NCBI GenBank assembly: GCA_014843695.1
Contig: CM026390.1
Coordinates: 93,000,530-93,064,529, forward strand
Direction: 5' to 3'
DNA length: 64,000 bases
Source: Archivesica marissinica
Lineage: Eukaryota; Mollusca; Bivalvia; Venerida; Vesicomyidae
The notes beneath the pieces were generated by a model, which searched no databases, was not told the origin of the DNA, and saw only the letters and a program-made list of their open reading frames with translations. The position numbers and the translations under genes are program-made. Positions within the stretch are counted from its first letter, which is position 1. Each line of letters starts with the position of its first letter. Shown in pieces: positions 24,801-34,822 of this stretch.

Positions 24801-27391
24801 TGTGTCTGGCTCTATGCATAGTACTAAACAGATAACTAGTGTGGTGTATGGCTCTGTGTATAGTTACTAAACAGATAAGTTGTGTATCTGGCTCTGTGGA
24901 TAGGTACTAAACAGATAACTAGTGTGCCTGGCTCTGTGGATGGGTACTAAACATATAACTAGTGTAACTGGCTCTGTGGATAGGTACTAAACAGATAACT
25001 AGTGTAACTGGCTCTGTGGATAGGTACTAAACAGATAACTAGTGTATCTGGCTCTGTGGATAGGTACTAAACAGATAAGTAGTGTATCTGGCTCTGTGGA
25101 TAGGTACTAATCAGATAACTAGTGTATCTGGCTCTGTGGATAGCTACTAAACAGATAACTAGTGTATCTGGCTCTGTGGATAGCTACTAAACAGATAAGT
25201 AGTGTGTCTGGCTCTGTGGATAGCTACTAAACAGATAACTAGTGTGTCTGGCTCTGTGGATAGGTACTAATCAGATAACTAGTGTGTCTGGCTCTGTGGA
25301 TAGGTACTAATCAGATAACTAGTGTGTCCGGCTCTGTGTATATGTACTACACAGATAACTAGTGTGTCTGGCTCTGTGGATAGGTACTAAACAGACAACT
25401 AGTGTGCCTGGCTCTGTGGATAGGTACTAAACAGATAACTAGTGTGCCTGGCTCTGTGGTTAGGTACTAAACAGATAACTAGTGTGCCTGGTTCTGTGGA
25501 TAGGTACTAAACAGATAACTAGTTTATCTGGCTCTGTGGTTAGGTACTAAACAGCTAACTAGTGTGTCTGGCTCTGTGGATAGGTACTAAATAGATAACT
25601 AGTTTGTCTGGCTCTGTGGATAGGTACTAATCAGATAACTAGTGTGTCTGGCTCTGTGGATAGGTACTAAACAGATAACTAGTGTGCCTGGCTCTGTGGA
25701 TAGGTACTAAACAGATAACTAGTGTGTCTGGCTCTGTGGATAGGTACTAAGCAGATAACTAGTGTGCCTGGATCTGTGGATAGCTACTAAACAGACAACT
25801 GGTTTGTCTGACTTTGTGGATAGTTACAAAACAGATAACTAGTGTGTCTGGCTCTGTGGATAGGAACTAATCAGATAACTAGTATATATGGCTCTGTGGA
25901 TAGGTACTAAACAGATAACTAGTGTGTCTGGTTTTGTGGATAGTTACAAAACAGATAACTAGTGTGTCTGGCTCTGTGGATAGGTACTAAACAGATAACT
26001 AGTGTGCCTGGCTCTGTGGTTAGGTACTAAACAGATAACTAGTGTGCCTGGCTCTGTGGATAGGTACTAAACAGATAACTAGTTTATCTGGCTCTGTGGT
26101 TAGGTACTAAACATATAACTAGTGTATCTGGCTCTGTGGATAGGTACTAGACAGATAACTAGTGTATCAGGCTCTGTGGATAGGTACTAAAGAGATAACT
26201 AGTGTGCCTGGCTCTGTGGATAGGTACTAAACAGATAACTAGTGTATCTGGCTCTGTGGATAGGTACTAAACAGATAACTAGTGTGTCTGGCTCTGTGGA
26301 TAGGTACTAAACAGATAACTAGTGTGTCTGGCTCTGTGGATAGGTACTAAACAGATAACTAGTGTGTCTGGCTCTGTGGATAGGTACTAAACAGATAACT
26401 AGTGTAACTGGTTCTGTGGATAGCTACTAAACAGATAACTAGTGTATCTGGCTCTGTGGATAGCTACTAAACAGATAACCAGTGTATCTGGCTCTATGGA
26501 TATGTACTACACAGATAACTAGTGTGTTTGGCTCTGTGGATAGGTACTAATCAGATAACTAATGTGTCTGGCTCTGTGGATAGGTACTAAACAGATAACT
26601 AGTGTGTCTGGCTCTGTGGATAGGTAATAAACAGATAACTAGTGTGCCTGGCTTTGTGGATAGGTACTAAACAGATAACTAGTGTAACTGGCTCTGTGGA
26701 TAGGTACTAAACAGATAACTAGTGTGTCTGGCTCTGTGGATAGGTACTAAACAGATAACTAGTGTGCCTGGCTCTATGGGTAGTTACTAAACAGATAAGT
26801 AGTGTATCTGGCTCTGTGGATAGCTACTAAACAGATAACTAGTGTATCTGGCTCTGTGGATAGCTACTAAACAGATAACCAGTGTATCTGGCTCTATGGA
26901 TATGTACTACACAGATAACTAGTGTGTCTGGCTCTGTGGATAGGTACTAATCAGATAACTAGTGTGCCTGGCTCTGTGGATAGGTACTAAACAGATAACT
27001 AGTTTGACTGGCTCTGTGTATAGGTACTAAACAGATAACTAGTGTGTCTGGCTCTGTGGATAGGTACTAAACAGATACCTAGTGTGCCTGGCTCTGTGGA
27101 TACGTAATAAACAGATAAATAGTGTGTCTGGCTCTGTGGATAGCTACTAAACAGATAACTAGTGTATCTGGCTCTATGGATAGGTACTAAACAGATACCT
27201 AGTGTGACTGGCTCTATGGATAGGTACTAAACAGATACATAGTGTGACTGGCTCTGTGGTTAGGTACTACACAGATAACTAGTGAAGCTGGCTCTGTGGA
27301 TAGGTACTACACAGATCACTAGTGTGCCTGGCTCTGTGGATAGCTACTAAACAGATAACTAGTGTATCTAGCTCTGTGGATAGTTACTAAA
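12801..27391. repeat. 14.6-kb satellite of 40-bp monomers (about 365 units)
   Basis: The monomer is AACTAGTGTGTCTGGCTCTG followed by TGGATAGCTACTAAACAGAT. Common variants are GTGTATC, GTGTGCC and GTGTAAC for GTGTGTC, GGTACT for GCTACT, and AAGTAGTG for AACTAGTG. Stop codons recur in every forward frame, so it is non-coding. Higher-order structure is clear. The odd unit TGGAAAAAAAATGAACAGAT occurs at 13741 and 16701, exactly 2960 bp (74 units) apart, and the blocks from 12881 and 15841 match for almost 3 kb. A third partial block starts near 18881. The GGTGTATGG insertion marks copies near 15087, 18047, 19409, 22482 and 24841. A second duplication of about 2.44 kb is visible between 20.2 and 25.1 kb. 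Most units carry an SpeI site (ACTAGT). Confidence 0.98.
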
Positions 27392-27686
27392 GGGACCATA
27401 ATCCATTTCGTCAAGGATGTATCGGCACAATATGTGAACTATTCGGTTAATAGTCTGTGCCTCTTGATTTATTATTAGCAATACGTTTATTGCATCACTA
27501 TTTCCCTAATGGTAATATTGCAATCTAACCAATGGAATATCAGATTGTGTACATATTCCTCACTGTCAAAATCGATTAAGAAACTTTGTATTTATTCGTT
27601 ATCAGAGAATGTCCTTTGGAGACCTACGTATCATTTCATTAATTTCCCGTCATCGATGGTTGTTGAATGTCCATTGCGTGTGTGTG
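27392..27686. other. Unassigned sequence after the satellite
   Basis: Unique sequence with no supported gene. Confidence 0.5.
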
Positions 27687-27932
27687 TTTTATGTTTATTT
27701 ATCGTCGCTACCGGTTGCCCATATGAGCGACGCCTCCTGAAGAGATTATCATTTTGAATTTTGTAGGATAGTGCAATGATACAGACAGAGACCCATTCCA
27801 GAATATCCTCTGGTTCTTTTACGTGCACGATGTAAAGCACCGACACGAGACCTCGGTTTAAAGTCCCAATTGAAAGACTATTAATTTTATTAGGGTCAGA
27901 CGGGGGATCGAACCTGCGATCACTGGATTACC
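27687..27932 (-). mobile_element. SINE-1 copy, truncated in the tRNA head
   Basis: Minus-strand copy running from TTTATCGTCGCTACCGG-type tail sequence through GTGCACGATGTAAAGCACCG to GGGGGATCGAACCTGCGATC. It ends within the anticodon arm (GGATTACCACTGCCCG), so the A box is missing. TTGCGT occurs near both ends and may be the remains of a target duplication. Confidence 0.85.
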
Positions 27933-28129
27933 ACTGCCCGTTGCGTTGCTTGGTAACACATTTTATATTCTTTCTTCGTGCAGTGAAAATAATGTTCTCT
28001 GGACTCGCATGTACAATTATAATAGATCACCATGATTTCAAATTAGACATTGTTTTTATTTTCGTGAACTAGTTCAGTTTCTTGACACAATATACTCCCA
28101 TTACAACATGCGATTTATACCAATATATA

Positions 28130-28399
28130 GTCACGTAGTTTAGTGTAAACGTTATTTATTCTACAACGATTGCGAAGCAAGTTCTAACAACTTATATTAA
28201 TCACTCTCGTTGGAACGGATGAAAGCGTAAATGTGGTCATTCGGGTGGGAGGAAACCGGAGTACCCGGAGAAACCCCACATGTCCGATCTGGCGACCACC
28301 GTACCATCTCACATACTCCCCGGTCCGTGGATCGAACCCGGGTTGCATTGATGAGAAGCGAGCCCGCTAACCACTGCGCTAATCGGACAGTGACGTAGT
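28130..28399 (-). mobile_element. SINE-2 copy with tRNA head and near-perfect TSD
   Basis: On the minus strand the element starts GTCCGATTAGCGCAGTGGTT (A box) and has the B box GGGTTCGATCC. It then has a body with CTCCGGGTACTCCGGTTTCC and an AGTTGTTAGAACTTGCTTCG tail. GTCACGTAGT at 28130-28139 and GTGACGTAGT at 28390-28399 (9 of 10) look like the target duplication, giving an element of 28140-28389. The tail is shared with 3001-3183 but the head is different. Confidence 0.85.
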
Positions 28400-28605
28400 A
28401 CACAATGAAAGAACAGAACATAATATATAGTATATTTTGTTTTTTGTGCAAAGTACATTATACAGTAAATATATACATTGACGTATCAGGAATACGTATT
28501 TGAATCAAACAGTTACGTAAAATATTAACAATTCTGGCTAATAAAGTAACATGTCAATTGAGGGTGGACTAGATACCTGTTTAAATTATACTAGAAAATA
28601 GAGCA

Positions 28606-28832
28606 ATTATACGGAGCGGGAGGTCGAAGGTTCGAATCTCGTCAGGGGTTCGTTCTGATATGGCCGGTTGGTGAGCCGCCAGCTAGTTAAATAATGGTTA
28701 CCAATTGCCTACCAGCATGACGTCTGGCACACAAGCATAGGATTCGGGAAGTACTGATGTTCATAAAAAAGAGGTGTCTCATAAGTTAGAAATGGCTGGC
28801 CCTTTAAATAGGGGTGACACTATAATAAAAAC
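28606..28832 (+). mobile_element. SINE-3 copy, 5'-truncated
   Basis: Starts inside a tRNA-like head at GGTCGAAGGTTCGAATCTCG (B box) and continues GGTTCGTTCTGATATGGCCG, CGCCAGCTAGTTAAATAAT and GAAATGGCTGGCCCTTTAAA, ending in TATAATAAAAACAAACAC. It is the same family as the minus-strand element at 34321-34575, which retains more of the head. Confidence 0.8.
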
Positions 28833-29230
28833 AAACACACTATACATGATACAGTCAATCAGCGTACTGGAAACAACTACTCAGCGATATGAGGACGGAC
28901 GTTCATTAAGGTTGCACATAATTCAAATATCAAGATACGTTATTAATAACAGAATTAAAAAAAACAAACATAGGCTTGCATAAGATCAGATTTATTTTGC
29001 TAAAATGGGCTGATTAATGGATTTCATTAATTGAAAGATTGTTGTATCATCATGTTTTGCTAAGCTCAGTGAGTCCTTCATCGTTCCATGCAAGATGAGC
29101 GAGATCCTTCCTTCCAACTAGCCATGTGTAACCAATTCCGTTTACATACAGTTTATCGTTCCGGTTGTATATACGTAACTAGGCAGAAGTGCATCCGCGG
29201 TCGAATGTAGTCCCAATAACTAATATAGTT
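28833..29230. other. Unassigned sequence
   Basis: No supported gene. The part around 29157-29225 has a loose second copy near 29640-29700 (TAGGCAGAAGTGCATCCG versus TAGGCGGAAATGCATGCG). Confidence 0.5.
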
Positions 29231-29600
29231 CATTTTTCCTTTTGTAAAAATGCATTTTCATGACAGGCAGTGTATAGTTTGTGTTTTTTGAGAAATTATG
29301 TGACTTGAGAAGACTTCAGACTAGTTGAATTCAGGCCATTGCAAACTGAAGGTTGGCATACTGTATTATTTGGCGGAGGAATACAGTGTGTAAACACCGT
29401 GACGTTATTACAGGTGAGCACTGGCTATTTCCAACATTAAATTTGAAATATTCTTGGTGTGTTTCAGGCTGATTTGAATACATCTTCACAGTGGATGTGA
29501 TATCAGAAGAAATGAAAGATTGGAAATATAAATGAATGTATGTTTTTACTTTTTACTATGTATTTAATAGGCACTTTATTTGTTGTATTACAACCTTCAC
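29231..29600 (+). repeat. Dispersed duplication, copy A
   Basis: Matches 30722-31119 in the same orientation over about 370 bp with indels. Shared landmarks include GCAGTGTATAGTTT, TTCAGACTAGTTGA, ATTTGAATAC, CACAGTGGATGTGATA, GAAATGAAAGATTGGAAATA and TTTTTACTATGTATTTAATA. No ORF is conserved. It is either an unknown interspersed element or a local duplication. Confidence 0.85.
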
Positions 29601-30145
29601 ATGGAAGGCCCATTTTCCATTAGCTATCTCCCTTCAATAGTTGTATTATACGCAAATAGGCGGAAATGCATGCGAATATAGTCCTGCTAACTAACAGTGT
29701 GGCAACTGGCCTGTATAATTATTATTTACATTCATGTTAGAACTGATTGGGTGGGGAAATGTTTATTTCTGTTTACCGAAATTTGGGATTTGATATTTGG
29801 CAAATTGATAAATTGTGCGTAGAAAGTTACCTTGTATACCTAGCGGCCACGAATACCTTGATTGTATATTTGTTTTAACAATGCTTGTAATGTTTACTTG
29901 TACCAAGAAGCAATGTGTGCATTGTGGGAGATTGGGAGTGACGTCACGCAATCAAAGTATCGTGTGGGGCTTTGTTTTTATGTCCTGTCAAAAGTGACAG
30001 CTACCGACATTTAGAGCATTAATTTACGCACACATGGCCGCCCCTAGGTAATTTAATTACAAATATAGTATTTGTATGTGTTTAGTATAAGCTTGCACAT
30101 TTTTATTGATAAACATGTTGTATTTGTCAATATTCCGCTTGAGCG
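29601..30145. other. Unassigned sequence between duplication copies
   Basis: Contains overlapping chance ORFs of about 60 residues on both strands (29763-29997) and a TGACGTCA palindrome at 29939-29946. No supported gene. Confidence 0.5.
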
Positions 30146-30295
30146 TGGCGTAATGTCATGAAAATTCTATTATATTAAGCTAGAAGTTGTTACGCCAGGC
30201 AAGTTGTACGCCATGTTACGCCAGCGTGGATTACGCCGGGTGGATTTCACGCCAGATTACGCCGTTTCATGCTATTTTACGCCAGGTCTGGCGGA
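30146..30295. repeat. Irregular TTACGCC motif cluster
   Basis: Seven forward copies of (T)TACGCC or TTCACGCC, at about 30189, 30206, 30215, 30230, 30246, 30256 and 30276, and one inverted copy near 30147, spaced 9-20 bp apart. The spacing is irregular, unlike the regular arrays around it, so it could be a cluster of protein-binding sites or a decayed minisatellite. Confidence 0.7.
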
Positions 30296-30341
30296 ATTCG
30301 CCTAATAGTATATAAGGACAGATTTTTCAGTGGGAGGGCAG

Positions 30342-30726
30342 AACAGATTTCCACTGAGAACAGACATCCACTGAGAACAGACTTTCACTGAGAACAGACT
30401 TCCACTGAAAACAGACTTCCACTGAGAACAGCCTTCCACTGAGGTCAGACATCCACTGAGGTCAGACATCCACTGAGGTCATACTCCACTGAGAACAGAC
30501 TTTCACTGAGAACAGACTGTCACTGAGGACAGACTTTCACTGAGCACATACTGTCACTGAGGACAGACATCCACTGAGGTCAGACTTCAACTGAGGTCAA
30601 ACTTCCACTGAGGACAGACTTTCACTGAGGACAGACTTTCACTGAGCACAGACTGTCACTGAGGACAGACTTTCACTGAGGACAGACTTTCATTGAGAAC
30701 AGACTTCCACTGAGAACAGCCTTCCA
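30342..30726. repeat. 17-bp tandem array (about 22 units)
   Basis: Units of about 17 bp, TTCCACTGAGAACAGAC, with variants GAGGACAGAC, GAGGTCAGAC and TTTCACTGAG. It lies directly upstream of duplication copy B. Confidence 0.92.
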
Positions 30727-31119
30727 TTTTCCTTTATGGTAAAACATTTTCTTGACAAGCAGTGTATAGTTTTTGAGGTTTTTTGAGAAAGTATGTGACT
30801 TATGTGAGACTACTTCAGACTAGTTGATGTGTAGAACATATGTGATATAAGAAGTCAGGCAATTTCAAACTGAAGGTGTACTATTTAGCGGAAGAATACG
30901 GTATGTAAACACAGTGACGTCATTCAAAAGAGAAACGGTGTCAATGTTTGCTATTGCATTTGTAATCGTTTTGCTGTTTTTCCGTTTGATTTGAATACCT
31001 TTTCACAGTGGATGTGATAGCAGAAGAAATGAAAGATTGGAAATATAAATGAACAGGCTGTATGTTTTTACTTTTTACTATGTATTTAATAGGCAATTTA
31101 TTTGTTGTTTAACAACCAT
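30722..31119 (+). repeat. Dispersed duplication, copy B
   Basis: Second copy of the block at 29231-29600, about 1.5 kb downstream. It includes a TGACGTCA palindrome (30915-30922) where copy A has TGACGTTA. Copy B contains small insertions relative to A, for example a segment around TGTAGAACATATGTGATATA. Confidence 0.85.
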
Positions 31120-31315
31120 CAATGAGTTATAACAGTTTTCCTGCACAATGCTGGCCTGTACTAATTGCTTCCATTGAGCTTCGAGCAGATTTCCGAACAG
31201 TTTATTCTCTGTCCTGATAACGTATGGATTTTCCACGAATAGGCCGATTGTTTTCATGATTGTGTCTACCTAGTGTACCTGAATTATCATTGTTGATTGT
31301 AGATTCATCTGTGCC

Positions 31316-33943
31316 CTCAATGTCCACATTGTTCCATGCAGCTCAATGTCTACATTGTTCCCTGAAGCTCAATGTCTACATTGTTCCCTGCAGCTTAATA
31401 TCCACATTGTTCCCTGCAGCTCAATCTCTACATTGTTCCCTGCAGCTCAATGTCTACATTGTTCCCTGCAGCTCAATGTCTACATTGTTCCATGTAGCTC
31501 AATGTCTACAATGTTCCCTGTCGCTCAATGTCTACGTTGTTCCTTGCAGCTCAATGTCTACATTGTTCCCTGCATATCAATGTCTACATTTCCCCCTGAA
31601 GCTCAATGTCCACATTGTTCCCTGCAGCTTATTATCCACATTGTTCCCTAATAGCTCAATGTCTACATTATTCCCTGCAGCCCAATGTCTGCATTGTTCC
31701 ATGCAGATCAATGTTCACATTGTTCCCTGTAGCTTAATGTCTACATTGTTCCCTGTAGCTTAATGTCTACATTGTTCCCTGTAGCTCAATGTCTACATTG
31801 TTCCCTGCAGCTCAATGTCTACATTGTTCCCTGCAGTTCAATGTCTACATTGTTCCCTGCAGCTCAATCTCCACATTGTTCCATGCAGCTTATTGTCCAC
31901 ATTGTTCCCATATAGCTCACTGTCTACATTGTTCCCTGCAGATACATGTTCACATTGTTCCCTGTAGCTTAATGTCTACATTGTTCCTTGCATTGTTCCA
32001 TGCAGCTCAATGACTACATTGTTCCCTGCAACTCAATGTCTACATTGTTCACTGCAGCTCAATGTCCACATTGTTCCCTGCAGCTTAATGTCCACATTGT
32101 TTCCCAATAGCTCAATGTCTACATTGTTCCCTGCAGCCAAATGTCTCCATTGTTCCATGCAGTTCAATGTCTACCTTGTTCACTGCAGCTCAATGTCCAC
32201 ATTGTTCCCTGCAGCTTAATGTCAACATTGTTCCCCAATAGCTCAATGTCTACATTGTTCCCTGTAGCCCAATGTCTACATTGATCCCTGCAGATCAATG
32301 TTCACATTGTTCTGTGTAGCTTAATGTCTACATTGTTCCCCAATAGCTCAATGTTTACATTGTTCCCTGCAGCCCAATGTCTACATTGTTCCATACAGCT
32401 CAATGATTACATTGTTCCCTGCAGCTCAATGTCTACATTGTTCCCTGCAGCTCAATGATTACATTGTTCCCTGCAACTCAATGCCTACATTGTTCCTTCA
32501 GCTCAATTTCAACATTGTTCCCTGCAGCTCAATGTCTACATTGTTCCCAGCAGCTCAATGGTTACAGTGCTCCTTGTTACTCGATGTCTACATTGTTCCC
32601 TGTAGCCCAATGTCCACATTGTTCCCTGCAGCTCAATGTCTACATTGTTCCCTGCAGTTCAATATCTACATTGATCCCTGCAGATCAATGTTCACATTGT
32701 TCCCTGTAGCTTAATGTCTACATTGTTCCAGGCATTGTTCCCTGCAGCTCAATGTCTACATTGTTCCCTGTAGATCAATGTCAATATTGTTCCCTGTAGC
32801 TCAATTTCTTCATTGTTCCATGCAGCTCAATGTCTAAATTGTTCCCTTCAGCTCAATGTCAACATTGTTCCCTGCAGCTCAATGTCTACATTGTTCCAAT
32901 CAGCTCAATGGTTACAGTGTTCCCTGCAACTCAATGTCTACATTGTTTCCTGTAGCCCAATGTCCACATTGTTCCATGCAGCTCAATGTCTACATTGTTC
33001 CCCACAGTTCAATGTCTACATTGATCCCTGCAGATCAATGTTCACATTGTTCCCTGTAGCTTAATGTCTACATTGTTCCCTGCATTGGTCCCTGCAGCTC
33101 AATGTATACATTGTTCCCTGTAGATCAATGTCCATATTGTTCCCTGCAGCTCAATGTCTACATTGTACCCTGCAGCTCAATGTCTACATTGTTCCATGCG
33201 GCTCAATGTCTACATTGTTCCCTGCAGCTCAATGTCTACATTGTTCCATGTAGATCAATGTCCATATTGTTCCCTGCAGCTCAATGTCTACATTGTTCCC
33301 TGCAGCTCAATGTCTACATAGTTTCCTGCAGCTCAATATCCACATTGTTCCCTGCAGCTTAATGTCCACATTGTTCCCTGCAGCTCAATGTCTACATTGT
33401 TCCCTGCAGCTCAATGTCTACATTGTTCCCTGCAGCTCAATGTCCACATTATTCCCTGTAGTTTAATATCTACATTGTTCCCTGCAGCTCAATGTCTACA
33501 TTGTTCCCTGCAGCTCAATATCCACATTGTTCCCTGCAGCATAATGTCTACATTGTTCCCTGCAGCTCAATATCCACATTGTTCCCTGCAGCTTAATGTC
33601 CACATTGTTCCCTGTAGCTTAATATCTACATTGTTCCCTGCAGCTCAATGTCTACATCGTTTCCTGCAGCTCAATATCCACATTGCTCCCTGCAGCTTAA
33701 TGTCCACATTGTTCCCTGCAGCTCAATGTCTACATTGTTCCCTGCAGCTCAATGTCTACATTGTTCCCTGCAGCTCAATGTCCACATTATTCCCTGTAGT
33801 TTAATATCTACATTGTTACCTGCAGCTCAATGTATACATTGTTCCCTGCAGCTCAATATCCACATTGTTCCCTGCAGCTTAATGTCCACATTGTTCCCTG
33901 TAGCTTAATATCTACATTGTTCCCTGCAGCTCAATGTCTACAT
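31316..33943. repeat. 26-bp tandem array (about 101 units)
   Basis: The monomer is CTCAATGTCTACATTGTTCC followed by CTGCAG (a PstI site in most units). Variants include CTTAATGTCC, GTAGCTT and CATGCAG. Two spots carry short ATTGTTCC-rich insertions near 31990 and 32730. Twenty-six is not a multiple of three and the unit has almost no stop codons in the forward strand. Long forward ORFs with a 26-residue (three-unit) super-repeat such as MSTLFPAAQCLHCSLQL appear throughout; I regard them as by-products. Confidence 0.97.
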
Positions 33944-34320
33944 GTGTGTTTTCCGAGAAATGTTTTGTTCATCAATCGTTTCACATTTGATGTCATTCTC
34001 GACATTTAGTTCCGGTATTTGGAAGATCAAAAGGTTGTTCTCGTGTTCTTTGCTATTGATCTCAGTGTATACCCCCGCAGTCATCTGCAATTTCAAATTG
34101 ATCATTGTATTGCATTTTATACATTTGAGTGAGCGACTCTCTAGCTGTTTGTTTTTGTGAGTGAGCGACTCTCTAGCTGTTTGTTTTTCAATGTCAAGAA
34201 GATGATGTTCTTGTGTCTCATTCAACCGTTTCTTTTAGAGTGTACTAAAGTCAATATACTTCAATAAAATCAATAGCTTAATATATAAAATATCTTTCAA
34301 TTAAGTTTTTGTTTATTATA
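33944..34320. other. Unassigned stretch with a 32-bp duplication
   Basis: GAGTGAGCGACTCTCTAGCT plus its T-rich end is repeated twice in tandem (about 34126-34188). A 95-codon minus-strand frame (to 34225) lacks an ATG and is not recognised. Near 34061-34077 lies CAGTGTATACCCCCGCA, identical to part of the 38-bp satellite that starts 750 bp further on. Confidence 0.6.
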
Positions 34321-34575
34321 GGTTTATTATAGTGTCACCCCTATTTAAAGGGCCAGCCATTTCTGACTTATGAGACGCCTCTTTTTATGAACATCAGTAC
34401 TTCCCGAATCATATGCGTGTATGTTAGGCGCCAGGCTGGTAGGCTATCGCTAAGAATTATTTAACTAGCTGGCGGCTCACCAACCGGCCATATCAGAACG
34501 AACCCCTGACGAGGTTCGAACATTCGACCTACTGCACCGTAGGAGGACGCCTTAACCACTAGGCCACGGAGACTG
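34321..34575 (-). mobile_element. SINE-3 copy with tRNA head
   Basis: On the minus strand it starts near CAGTCTCCGTGGCCTAGTGG (A box) and has the B box GTTCGAACCTCG. It then carries the same body as the copy at 28606-28832 (GGTTCGTTCTGATATGGCCG to TAGGGGTGACACTATAATAA). The head is complete enough to define the 5' end of this family. Confidence 0.82.
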
Positions 34576-34822
34576 GTATTATATTTGTTAGAATTTTACA
34601 GCTCAAAAATCACCAAATATATCATAATCAGAATTTGATCTTTATCATAATACATATAAAAGGATATATTATTTCGTTGCTAGGCAACACAGGAATATTG
34701 AGAAAAACATATGATTGTTGTATTTTATGTCAACCTACATTTGTATCTTATTTGTTTGTTACTTGATTATCGAGCCTTCACATTATTTAGGATAATGGCA
34801 TTCATATTAGTTGTAGATGAGC
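34576..34822. other. Short unassigned spacer before the 38/41-bp satellite
   Basis: AT-rich unique sequence. The first satellite-like bases appear after GATGAGCATCGTTATATACAG near 34818. Confidence 0.5.

Noticed and set aside
28197..28451. 84-residue minus-strand ORF
   Set aside because: Runs through a SINE-2 copy; the residues are translated tRNA head and SINE body.
29939..29946. CRE-like palindrome TGACGTCA (also 30915-30922)
   Set aside because: An 8-mer expected by chance in a window this size; there is no gene nearby to regulate.
31260..33908. Many overlapping ORFs in the 26-bp array (Cys/Ser/Leu-rich repeats)
   Set aside because: Every forward frame is open because the monomer lacks stops; no evidence for a gene.
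33938..34225. 95-residue minus-strand ORF with a CIKC motif
   Set aside because: No ATG, its stop lies in the repeat array, and the plus strand is equally open. Not enough for a gene call.
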